Part shown: positions 1-6,232 of the stretch, one piece after another
How positions within the stretch are numbered: the first letter of the stretch is position 1
Layout: each line of letters begins with the position of its first letter
NCBI GenBank assembly: GCA_025965635.1
Contig: JAOPWO010000396.1
Location: 1-12,627 of the forward strand
Length of the DNA: 12,627 bases
DNA from: Modestobacter sp.
GTDB taxonomy: Bacteria > Actinomycetota > Actinomycetes > Mycobacteriales > Geodermatophilaceae
Direction: 5' to 3'
Position numbers and translations under genes: made by a program
Notes under the pieces: generated by a model
Database searches by the model: none
What the model saw: the letters and a program-made list of their open reading frames with translations, nothing else
What the model was told of the DNA's origin: nothing

Positions 1-358
1 CCACCGCACCGAGCGGAGGCACGGACAAGGGCACCAGCCGGGACGCCCCGGCCAGCACGACCGTGGCCAGCCCGACGAGCGCGGCGCCGGCGACCGCAAC
101 GGCCAAGGCCGTGAACTCGTCCACGCTGCCGACCTTGTAGCGCGCCTGGTGGAGCCGGAAAGTAGCGGCGAGCGCCGCGTAGATGACGGCCATGATGCCC
201 ACGGCCACCAGCAGGCCCGGCCGATTGATCTGGCGGATGTCCCCGTCATACCGCGCCGCGGTGGCCAGCACCAGACCGATCGACACCAGCAGGACGTCGG
301 CGACCAGGAGGGCCAGCCGCCGTAACCGCGTCCGCACGCTGGTCTTGCGTGTGTTCAT
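1..358 (-). CDS. Polysaccharide biosynthesis protein, CapD/WbpM/PglF-like, N-terminal membrane part (partial)
   Basis: Seen: 119 codons read leftwards from an ATG at 358 and leave the window without a stop. GGGGAG lies 4 nt before the ATG. The product has a basic N-terminus and hydrophobic segments at about residues 15-35, 47-67 and 83-104, with a fourth beginning at the edge. The ATAARYDGD stretch after the first segment and the short loops resemble the four-helix membrane domain that precedes the Rossmann-fold epimerase/dehydratase domain in the CapD/WbpM/PglF family. These enzymes modify UDP-sugars (for example 4,6-dehydration) for capsule, O-antigen or glycan synthesis at the inner face of the membrane. 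It lies 52 nt downstream of the tyrosine-kinase gene on the same strand, so co-transcription is likely. The catalytic domain is outside the window, so the family call rests on the membrane part and context. Another multi-span exopolysaccharide protein is possible. Confidence 0.65.
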   Translation of the reverse strand, partial: MNTRKTSVRTRLRRLALLVADVLLVSIGLVLATAARYDGDIRQINRPGLLVAVGIMAVIYAALAATFRLHQARYKVGSVDEFTALAVAVAGAALVGLATVVLAGASRLVPLSVPPLGAV

Positions 359-410
359 ACCGCTCCCCGTTCGATCCACTGCGGCCCTTGCCTCGTCCCA
401 GCCCGGTCGA

Positions 411-1937
411 TCAGCGGGGCGCCGTCCTGGGGCTCTGCGGCGTCTCTTCGGGGCGGGCGGACCGGCGTGGGGAGCCGACGGCAGGCAAGGGACCGGTGAG
501 CTCGTGCCGACGGCGGTCGTGCCTCCGCGACACCTGCGGACGCGAGACACCGACGGCCGCGGTGGTCTCCCGGCCCGGGTCGGCTTCGTAGCTGTAGTTG
601 TAGCCGTACCCGCGGGTGGCCCCGGCCGCCTGCGGCACCCGGTTGAGCACGACCCCCAGGAGGCGCGCGTCGATCCGCGCCAGGGACGCCGCGGCCTCCG
701 CTAGTTCCTCGCGCCGGGTCTTGCCGAACCGGGTGGCCAGGACGCACCCGTCCGAGAGGACGGACAGGACCGCGGCATCGGTCACCGGCAGCAGCGGCGG
801 CGAGTCGATGATGACGTAGTCGTTGACCGTCCGGAGTTCGGCCAGCAGCGATCGCATCTGGGCCGAGCCCAGCATCTCGCTGGGATTGGGGGGCATCGGT
901 CCGGCCGCCAGGACGGTCAGCTTGCCGTCGCCCCACGGCTGCACGACCTCGTGCAGCGCCGCGGTGCCGGCAAGCACGTTGGTCAGGCCGGCACCGCTGA
1001 TGAGCCCCATGTAACGGGTGACCCGGGGCCTGCGCAGGTCGGCCTCCACGAGCACCACCCGGCTGCCCGCCTGGGCCAGCACGGTGGCCACGTTCACCGC
1101 CAACGTCGACTTGCCCTCGCCGGGCACCGAGCTCGAGACCACGAACACCCGAGGCGGGCGGTCGACGTCCAGGAACTGGAGATTCGTCCGGATGGAGCGG
1201 TAGGCCTCCGCGCTCATCGACTGCTGGTCGAGATCCGCGATCAGGTGCGACGCTTCCAGCTGCGGGTCCTCGAGCACGGTGCCGATGACACCCACATTCG
1301 CCAACTCGCGCACGTCCTCCGTCGACTTCACCGTGTTGTCCAGCCGACTGCGCAACAGCGCGAGACCCAGCCCGAGCAGCATCCCCAGGACGGCACCCAG
1401 AGCCAGGTTCCGTGTTGCGTCCGGCGAGACCGGCGTGCCGTTGAGGTCCGCCGCCTGGACGGTGGTCACCTTGACCGTGGACGCCCGAGCGCCGTCCGGC
1501 GTCTCGAGCTCAGCGACGCGGGCGGTGAACTGGCGGCCGAGTGCGTCCGCGATCTGCTGGGCCCGCTGCGCCGAGGTGTCGGTGACCGTGACGTTGAGGA
1601 TGACCGTGTCCGGCAGCGCGGTGGCGGACACCTTGCCGGCGAGTTCCGCGGGAGTCAGGTCGAGGCGCAGTTCGTCCACGACCTGGCCGGCGAGCTGTTC
1701 ACCAGTCAGCAACTGCGCGTAGGAGGTCACGCGCTGCTGGGAGAAGAGATTGCCCTGATAGGCGGCAGCGGAGGTCGCGTCCGAGGAGGACGCTGAGACG
1801 AACAGCTGGGTGGACGAGGAATAGAGCGGCGTCGCCAGGTAGGTCGTCGTCGCCGCCCCGGCGACGGTCAGCAGGACCGCGCCCACCAGGAGCCACCAAC
1901 CCGACCGGACCGCCTGCAGCACGTCCTTCAGGTCCAC
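411..1937 (-). CDS. Polysaccharide chain-length determinant / BY-family tyrosine autokinase (Wzc-like fusion)
   Basis: Encodes 508 aa from a GTG at 1937, with GAGG 5 nt upstream. The open frame extends to 2042, but the extra 35 residues look nothing like a Wzz N-terminus and overlap the upstream palindrome. Domains: Wzz-type N-terminus with membrane segment about 14-31; extracytoplasmic part to about 174; second membrane segment about 177-195; then a bacterial tyrosine kinase domain. Walker A GEGKST is at 273-278, Walker A' VVLVEADLRRP at 294-304 (Glu298 where the family usually has Asp, Asp300 kept), and Walker B VIIDSPP at 375-381. A short tyrosine cluster (Y444, Y446, Y448, Y450) is the probable autophosphorylation site. 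It is followed by an unusual 58-residue basic, proline-rich tail. Known role of the family: controls export and length of exopolysaccharide through cycles of Tyr phosphorylation. The LMW phosphatase at 3482-4090 is its likely partner. Fusion of Wzz and kinase on one chain is the usual actinobacterial/Gram-negative form. Confidence 0.93.
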   Translation of the reverse strand: MDLKDVLQAVRSGWWLLVGAVLLTVAGAATTTYLATPLYSSSTQLFVSASSSDATSAAAYQGNLFSQQRVTSYAQLLTGEQLAGQVVDELRLDLTPAELAGKVSATALPDTVILNVTVTDTSAQRAQQIADALGRQFTARVAELETPDGARASTVKVTTVQAADLNGTPVSPDATRNLALGAVLGMLLGLGLALLRSRLDNTVKSTEDVRELANVGVIGTVLEDPQLEASHLIADLDQQSMSAEAYRSIRTNLQFLDVDRPPRVFVVSSSVPGEGKSTLAVNVATVLAQAGSRVVLVEADLRRPRVTRYMGLISGAGLTNVLAGTAALHEVVQPWGDGKLTVLAAGPMPPNPSEMLGSAQMRSLLAELRTVNDYVIIDSPPLLPVTDAAVLSVLSDGCVLATRFGKTRREELAEAAASLARIDARLLGVVLNRVPQAAGATRGYGYNYSYEADPGRETTAAVGVSRPQVSRRHDRRRHELTGPLPAVGSPRRSARPEETPQSPRTAPR

Positions 1938-2024
1938 GCGTCCCTCGTCTTCTCCCCGTAGCGCCGACCTGTCGCGGCACCAATGCGAACCCCAGCGCGT
2001 AGGCGCTCTTACATGGAGTAACCG

Positions 2025-2040
2025 GCACACTACAGTGTGC
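2025..2040. promoter_or_regulatory. Perfect 7-bp inverted repeat upstream of the kinase gene (operator-like)
   Basis: GCACACTacAGTGTGC: two perfect 7-bp arms around a 2-bp centre, 88 bp upstream of the kinase GTG. Size and symmetry fit a dimeric repressor or activator site. No regulator gene lies beside it, and the promoter hexamers nearby are not convincing. A smaller repeat, AGCGC-gtag-GCGCT, sits at 1994-2007. The operator role is inference. Confidence 0.4.
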
Positions 2041-2215
2041 AAGCGGGGATTCCGACCTGGGATGAGTCACATGTGGGGTGGACGAGGGTTGATGTAGGGT
2101 CGAAGGTTCTTGCGCGGGTCGACGGCGCTCGTGAGCGGACAGCGCGTGTCGGCCACTGTCGACCTGCCGCTCGAGGCAGGCGCTGTTCCCTTCTGAGACC
2201 TCCCTGGCGATCTCC

Positions 2216-2579
2216 TCAGGGTGCCGTAGGCGCGCAGTCGGGCCTTGCCTCCCGATCGGCGCGGGCGAAACACGTGGCCGCCGCCCGCAGGTTGTCCCGC
2301 TCGGTGCTCAACTTCCGCTCGGCGGCTTCGAGTTCAGCGGCCCTCGCCCGCAGTCGGCCGAGCTTCCGATCAGGTGTCCCAGCCGGCGACGGGGGCCTGT
2401 CGTCGGGTCGGGGGTGCCTGCTGCGCACCGGCACGCCAGCGGACTTCAGGCACGCCGACAGCGTCGTGCCCCTGATCCCCAGGTCCCCGGCCGTCCCCAC
2501 CACCGTCGCCCCCCGGCGCCGACCGGTACAGCTCCACCGCATCCCGGCGGAGGTCCTCCGAATACGTCTTCCTCGCCAC
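2216..2579 (-). pseudogene. IS3-family transposase OrfA relic, frameshifted, no OrfB
   Basis: Two overlapping minus frames together give one OrfA-like protein. The first (GTG at 2579) reads VARKTYSEDLRRDAVELYRS, the typical opening of the IS3-type helix-turn-helix. After a run of six C on the plus strand (2509-2514) the family sequence continues in the next frame as TVVGTAGDLGIRGTTLSACL. It then reads into a leucine-zipper-like coiled coil (RARAAELEAAERKLSTERDN) and the AAxxFAR-like end near 2255. Removing one base of the run restores a single frame. Nothing resembling the DDE domain of OrfB follows, so this is a relic and not an active element. It lies between the SGNH gene and the kinase gene, in the same orientation as both, and interrupts the exopolysaccharide cassette. 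The left boundary is the end of the second frame and is approximate. Confidence 0.8.
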
Positions 2580-2598
2580 CGTCTGATCTTCTCGCTTC

Positions 2599-2617
2599 CT
2601 CCAGGCTCAGCCTGGAG
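2599..2617. repeat. Perfect 9-bp inverted repeat just after the SGNH gene
   Basis: CTCCAGGCTcAGCCTGGAG: two perfect 9-bp arms around one base. It starts 16 nt past the SGNH stop codon and lies 20 nt before the OrfA relic start. It may be a hairpin terminator for the SGNH gene (no T-tract follows), or part of the left end of the insertion sequence: TGGACACGCCGACTCC, starting with TG as IS3 ends do, begins on the minus strand at 2629, 3 nt after the stop. I cannot find a matching right end. Confidence 0.45.
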
Positions 2618-2632
2618 TCGGCGTGTCCACGA

Positions 2633-3409
2633 TCAGGGGTCGAGTCCGGTCAGCACCTGCTCGACCACCGGGCTGATCAGCCCGGCCAGATACTGGTGCC
2701 CCTGGTCGTTGGGCGAGATCTCATCCGGGCTGATCAGCCCTTGCTCGTCCACGAACCAGCCTTCCCGCAACGGATCCACGAAGGAGACGGAGGCGGCCTC
2801 AGCCGCCGTCTGGACGGCGTCCCGGGCTGCCAGCACGTCGGCCGGCACGTCGCCGTCGTCCCAGACTGGACCGATCACCACGATGGCGGTCGTCGACGAC
2901 TGGGTCCGTACGGTGTTGATCACCTGCGCGGCGTTCACCTCGACCGCGGTCACGTCCTCCCCGCGGTCGTTCCGGCTGCCGAACAGCAGCGTCACGGACG
3001 CGTCAGGCACCGGACTGGCCTGGACGAGGCCGCGGTAGTCCTGCCCCCGGGCGCCGACCGACGCGTAGCCGGCTTGCGGCGCCGCGTGCAGCGCCAGCGT
3101 GGCGCCGACCTGCCTGGCTACCAGAGCGGGCCAGCCGGCAGGGCCGACGCCACCCTGAGAGTTGCCTGCCGCATAGCCGTCGCCGTAGACCGCGAGGATG
3201 GGAGGGGCCGAGGGAGCCGTCGGGCCAGTTGGCGACGGACGGATCGGGGTGGACGCGACTGCGGCAATCGCGGGAGGTTCGTCCGCCTGCGAGACCACCT
3301 GGTCGGATCGGTCTTCCAGGAGGACGAACAAGGCCACGTTGGCGGCCACGAGGAGGACGAGTGCGATCAGTCCCCAGCGCGGCGGGCGCTCCAAGCTCAG
3401 TCCCCGCAT
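2633..3409 (-). CDS. Membrane-anchored SGNH/GDSL-hydrolase-like protein lacking the nucleophile serine
   Basis: Encodes 258 aa from an ATG at 3409. An in-frame TAA lies three codons upstream, so this is the first possible start; its Shine-Dalgarno is poor (GGAGG is 21 nt away). An N-terminal membrane anchor spans about 13-31, followed by a Pro/Ser/Thr-rich linker to about 70, so the domain is probably outside the membrane. SGNH blocks are visible: block I VYGDGYAAGN (74-83), block III GSRND (144-148, Asn147), and block V SPNDQGHQYLAG (232-243, Asp235 and His238). The block I consensus is GDS, but here the codon at 3176-3178 is GGC (Gly78), one base from AGC serine. Family members in polysaccharide clusters typically act as O-acetyl esterases or transferases on the glycan. 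This copy keeps Asn, Asp and His but not the nucleophile. It may be inactive, a binding protein or newly decayed; a sequencing error is also possible. Its neighbours are the phosphatase upstream and the IS relic downstream. Confidence 0.8.
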   Translation of the reverse strand: MRGLSLERPPRWGLIALVLLVAANVALFVLLEDRSDQVVSQADEPPAIAAVASTPIRPSPTGPTAPSAPPILAVYGDGYAAGNSQGGVGPAGWPALVARQVGATLALHAAPQAGYASVGARGQDYRGLVQASPVPDASVTLLFGSRNDRGEDVTAVEVNAAQVINTVRTQSSTTAIVVIGPVWDDGDVPADVLAARDAVQTAAEAASVSFVDPLREGWFVDEQGLISPDEISPNDQGHQYLAGLISPVVEQVLTGLDP

Positions 3410-3481
3410 GCCGGCAGGTTATCCGTGAGACCTCCGCATCCGCTGTTCACGCACGACTCGACACGGCATCGACCACGTCGG

Positions 3482-4090
3482 TCACATCGGTGCCGCGCGA
3501 CGGGCCACCCCGGGCCGCCGCGGTGATCCAGCAAGCGCATGCAGCAGAGGGATGAGCGCACCGGCGATCTGCTCGCCGACCGCCTGGTGGACGTCGATCG
3601 ATCGCCCCATCGGGTCGGCGACGTCGTCTTCGCCGCGAGGCGACCGCAGTCGTCTCGCGCGTGCGCGCTGCAACTCCTCGACCACCTCCAGCCCACCTGC
3701 CCCCCGGAGGCGCGTCACCTCGGGAACGAGCGACGCCGCTTCCCTGAGCAGGAACGTGCGGTTCATCGCTCGTGGGCTCTCGCGCAGCACGACTTCCCGG
3801 TGCGTCTCGGTCATCACGAGGACCAGATCGACCTCGTCGACCGTTGCGGCCACGAGTTGGCGTGCGGTGAAGCCGGTCGGGTCGCCGCCGAGCCCTTGCA
3901 GGACGAGCGCGGACGACGGCTCCATGCTGCGGCCGACCACCGCCTGCGTCCCCGCGCTCGACGCAGTGAGCCGGACATTCCCGTTTTCCAGCTGCTCGGC
4001 AGCGGCGCGGGTCAGTCGCTCCCCCATCGGGGACCGGCAGATGTTGCCGGTGCAGACGAAGAGGAGGTGCACTCGCGCCAGGCTATCCAC
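3482..4090 (-). CDS. Low-molecular-weight protein tyrosine phosphatase (Wzb-like)
   Basis: Encodes 202 aa from a GTG at 4090; a second GTG at 4072 (residue 7) is an equal start candidate, since neither has a strong Shine-Dalgarno. The N-terminal P-loop VCTGNICRSP carries the CX5R signature (Cys13, Arg19). The general-acid Asp is in DVADPMGR (Asp159). Length is longer than the usual 150-180 aa, with an arginine-rich insert around 140-153 and a short basic tail from about 189. Known role: cysteine-dependent phosphotyrosine hydrolysis. In exopolysaccharide operons it dephosphorylates the BY-kinase tyrosine cluster. It is the first gene of the cassette and lies 72 nt upstream of the SGNH gene, with the BY-kinase two genes further on. 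The pairing is inferred from co-location. Confidence 0.93.
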   Translation of the reverse strand: MDSLARVHLLFVCTGNICRSPMGERLTRAAAEQLENGNVRLTASSAGTQAVVGRSMEPSSALVLQGLGGDPTGFTARQLVAATVDEVDLVLVMTETHREVVLRESPRAMNRTFLLREAASLVPEVTRLRGAGGLEVVEELQRARARRLRSPRGEDDVADPMGRSIDVHQAVGEQIAGALIPLLHALAGSPRRPGVARRAAPM

Positions 4091-4451
4091 CGTGGCCGAC
4101 GCGCCAGCTGAGAGCCGCCGGGGACCGAGACGCGGTTCAGCCTCCCCGCTTCTCCTGCGCGGTCGGGCGGATCGCCGGGCCTTCGCCCCGAGAAGTTGTC
4201 GACGCCCGGTGGATGTGACCTCCAGGCGACGGGTCGCGGCCGAAACGGATCCCCGCCGCGATCACGAGGAGTGATGACCGTGGAGACCCGGCTGCGCCGC
4301 CGCGGCTGCGCGGAATCCGGCCGCCGCGGCTGCGCGCGGAATCCGGCCGTCGCAGGCTCCCGATGCGGAATCATGTGGGAGGTCCTGGCAGCCCGGTCAG
4401 CGTGGGGGCGTGGCTGCTTCCTCGGACAAGTGCTGGTTGACAGCACGGCGA
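4091..4451. other. Gene-free spacer upstream of the phosphatase gene
   Basis: No frame in these 361 bases has convincing codon use or family resemblance. It holds a small stem TCGCGGC/GCCGCGA (4234-4240 with 4255-4261) and a two-copy tandem repeat (4297-4346). The phosphatase promoter should lie here, but I cannot point to convincing -35 and -10 hexamers. It separates the exopolysaccharide cassette from the hydrolase/permease cluster. Confidence 0.5.
4297..4346. repeat. Two-copy tandem repeat, 24 and 26 bp
   Basis: CCGCCGCGGCTGCGC followed by GGAATCCGG (4297-4320) is repeated directly at 4321-4346 with one extra CG inside. A weaker third start (CCGTCGCAGG) follows. Seen in the non-coding spacer; function unknown. 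Confidence 0.7.
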
Positions 4452-4643
4452 TCAAGGGCGCGAGTGGTCGCGGCCGAGGATCTCGTCGGCGGCGGCGTTC
4501 TGGGCGACGCGGAGCCGCGTCGCCCAGTCTTGGGAGGCACCCGTCGGCACGCGCGGGGCGCCCCTCTTGTAGCGGCAACCCATGCACCGGCCGGGGTCCG
4601 ACTGGATGAACGGGCCCTGGATCCGACCGAGCAGCGTGATCAA
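4452..4643 (-). CDS. Hypothetical 63-residue CxxC protein, coupled to the BenE-type permease
   Basis: I do not recognise this family. The frame opens with a TTG at 4643 that overlaps the permease stop (TTGA), the geometry of translational coupling. Almost every codon ends in G or C, as in the flanking real genes, which argues for coding. The protein is short and mostly soluble. It holds a GRCMGCRYKRG segment (residues 18-28) with a CxxC pair that could bind a metal, and a helix-like acidic/alanine C-terminal part. No second CxxC is present, so a classical zinc ribbon is not complete within one chain. A perfect 13-bp inverted repeat (4500-4527) lies inside the gene. It could instead be the decayed 3' end of a longer gene, or a chance frame given the high GC content. 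If real, it probably belongs to the permease transcript. Confidence 0.4.
   Translation of the reverse strand: MITLLGRIQGPFIQSDPGRCMGCRYKRGAPRVPTGASQDWATRLRVAQNAAADEILGRDHSRP
4500..4527. repeat. Perfect 13-bp inverted repeat (strong hairpin)
   Basis: CTGGGCGACGCGG, two bases (AG), then its exact reverse complement. All but two stem pairs are G-C. It sits inside the small CxxC ORF, downstream of the permease. No T-tract follows on either strand, so a classic intrinsic terminator is not shown, although high-GC bacteria often use tail-less hairpins. It may end transcription from both sides at this convergence of spacer and operon end. Confidence 0.6.
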
Positions 4644-5914
4644 CGACGGTCAGGAGAGAAGTCTTGACGCTCCAGCAGCGAAGCGACCGCCAGCCCGGCC
4701 AGGAGGCCCCAAAAAGGGGCGCCGATGCTGAGCACCGACACGTCAGCGACCGTGACGACGAAGGTGATCAACGCGCCGAGGCTGAAGCGCGTGCTGAAGG
4801 CCGTGACGAAGGATGCCTGGAGAACCCGGAGCATGGCCAACCCGCCGAGGGTGGCGATGAAGGCGGGCGGAGTCGCCAGCATCGTGCCAGTGAACAGTGG
4901 CGCGAACAGACCGAAAATGATCGCAAGCGCACCACAAACCATGCCTGCGGTGTAGTGCCGGGACCGTTCACCGGACGCGGAGAGCAGGGCGTTGGTCGGC
5001 CCGGTGAGGCACGTCGACACCGTCCCCACCGCGGCCGCGAGCAGCGACCAGACACCGCAGAGCACCGTGATGGCGTTGATCGGCGGCGCATGAGCGGCCG
5101 CCCGCAGCACCGCCACGCCCTGTCCGTTCTGCACGACCAGAACGGTGATGGCCAGGGGGACGACGAGTTCGACCGCAGCCTGCAGCGACCACTGCGGCGT
5201 CTGGAACACCGGCGCCGCCCACCACCCCACACCGGACGCCGGCGGTCGGAAGCGGCCGGACAGCGCGACGGCGACTGCTCCCACGAGTAGCGCACCGATG
5301 ACCGGGGGCACCCGGCGTCCGAGCCGGGGGAATGTGCTCAGGACGAGGAACGCCAGGACCATGGGTACGGCGATCGGCACGTCATCGTGCAGCGACCGGA
5401 CCAGGTCGAGCCCGAAGCGCAGGAAGACCCCGGCGACCATGGCCATCACGATCGGCATCGGGATGACGGCCATGGCGCGGCGGACCCAGCCGGTCAGCCC
5501 AAGGCCTAGCACCAGGACGCCGGTGAGCAGGAAAGCACCGACCACCTCAGGCCAGGACAGATGACCGAGGGCGGGTCCGACGAGGACGGTGCCGGGGATC
5601 GTCCAGAAGAAGGCCAGCGGTTGCCGGTACAGCCAGCAGGCGAGAACGGTGAGGATGCCGTTGAGGAAAAATGCCCCGAAGATCCAGGAGGCGAGCTCCT
5701 TCTGGGACAACCCGCCCTGTGTTCCCACCGCGAGGATCACGGCGACCGGGCCGGTGGCCGCGAAGACCAGTCCGATGAGGCCGTTCGCGGCATAGCCCGG
5801 TCCCGCGTCGCGCAGCAGTTGTCGCGGCCCGGGCAGCGGCCGGGGAGGACGCTCGATCAGGTGCTCGCGCGCCGGCACTGCAGCACGCGCGCCGTCGACC
5901 GGTATCCGTGCCAC
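4640..5914 (-). CDS. BenE-family (benzoate/H+ symporter-like) permease
   Basis: Encodes 424 aa from a GTG at 5914, with AAGGAG 9 nt upstream. It is a multi-span membrane protein with about a dozen hydrophobic segments. Landmarks typical of BenE transporters are the first helix region GLIGLVFAATGPVAVILAVG (45-64), SWIFGAFFLNG (76-86), and the central QNGQGVAVLRAA (262-273) followed by the PPINAITVLCG loop. Characterised members import benzoate with protons; related clades carry other small anions or ring compounds. Here the upstream genes are an amidase and a formamidase, so an amide- or nitrile-derived acid or a heterocycle is as plausible as benzoate. The substrate is not decided by the sequence. 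It is separated from the formamidase gene by 372 nt containing an IS relic and a long inverted repeat, so it may have its own promoter. Its stop overlaps the start of a small CxxC ORF. Confidence 0.85.
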   Translation of the reverse strand: MARIPVDGARAAVPAREHLIERPPRPLPGPRQLLRDAGPGYAANGLIGLVFAATGPVAVILAVGTQGGLSQKELASWIFGAFFLNGILTVLACWLYRQPLAFFWTIPGTVLVGPALGHLSWPEVVGAFLLTGVLVLGLGLTGWVRRAMAVIPMPIVMAMVAGVFLRFGLDLVRSLHDDVPIAVPMVLAFLVLSTFPRLGRRVPPVIGALLVGAVAVALSGRFRPPASGVGWWAAPVFQTPQWSLQAAVELVVPLAITVLVVQNGQGVAVLRAAAHAPPINAITVLCGVWSLLAAAVGTVSTCLTGPTNALLSASGERSRHYTAGMVCGALAIIFGLFAPLFTGTMLATPPAFIATLGGLAMLRVLQASFVTAFSTRFSLGALITFVVTVADVSVLSIGAPFWGLLAGLAVASLLERQDFSPDRR

Positions 5915-6030
5915 CTGATTCCGCTCCTTCTCCGGGTCATTTTCGGATCAGTCGTCAGCCCGGCGGTATCGGTCAGGCGGTGTGCCGGTCGGGGATGCGG
6001 ACGACGGGATCAGCAGATGCCGGACGGCCG

Positions 6031-6081
6031 GCGGACCGCCCGCTCCCGGAGGTCCTCGGGGTACTTTCTCGCTGCCGTCAT
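6031..6081 (-). pseudogene. Relic of an IS3-type OrfA (first 17 codons only)
   Basis: An ATG at 6081 preceded by a strong Shine-Dalgarno (AAGGAGGAGAGTCATG) opens MTAARKYPEDLRERAVR, a recognisable start of IS3-type OrfA proteins. The frame then degenerates (RPSGIC) and stops. The rest of the transposase is absent, so the element was truncated here. It is distinct from, but of the same general type as, the relic at 2216-2579. The match is short, so the family call is moderate. Confidence 0.55.
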
Positions 6082-6177
6082 GACTCTCCTCCTTCCGTTG
6101 GATGAGAGCCTCCATCAGACCGGCGCGGGACACGACCAAACGCATCCCGGACGGTGACAGCAGCTCGACGAGCCGGC

Positions 6178-6232
6178 GCCGGGACATCCGTGCCGGGCCA
6201 ACACCCGGGTGGTTCGGCACGAATGTCCCGGC
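6178..6232. repeat. Long inverted repeat, 18-bp arms with one mismatch, 19-bp spacer
   Basis: Core left arm CCGGGACATCCGTGCCG (6179-6195) and right arm CGGCACGAATGTCCCGG (6215-6231) pair at 16 of 17 positions, plus one more flanking G-C pair. The spacer contains its own 10-bp palindrome CACCCGGGTG (6202-6211), so the whole can fold as a nested hairpin. It lies 55 nt downstream of the formamidase stop and about 100 nt upstream of the OrfA relic start. Either a transcription terminator without a T-tract or abutting ends of mobile elements would explain it. Confidence 0.75.

Noticed and set aside
1938..2042. A 35-residue N-terminal extension of the kinase.
   Set aside because: The Wzz-like sequence begins at the GTG at 1937, which has its own Shine-Dalgarno; the extension covers the operator-like palindrome.
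4196..4609. Plus-strand frame containing VLVDSTAIKG, which resembles a DDE-motif segment of IS5-type transposases.
   Set aside because: Only about ten residues fit and neither side continues as a transposase. The opposite strand has better codon use in the overlap.
4708..4721. CCCC-AAAAA-GGGG hairpin near the 3' end of the BenE gene.
   Set aside because: Only four stem pairs and located inside well-supported coding sequence; explained by codons.
5948..6220. A 90-codon minus-strand frame upstream of the BenE gene.
   Set aside because: It passes through the OrfA stub in the wrong frame, has weak third-position bias and no family resemblance.
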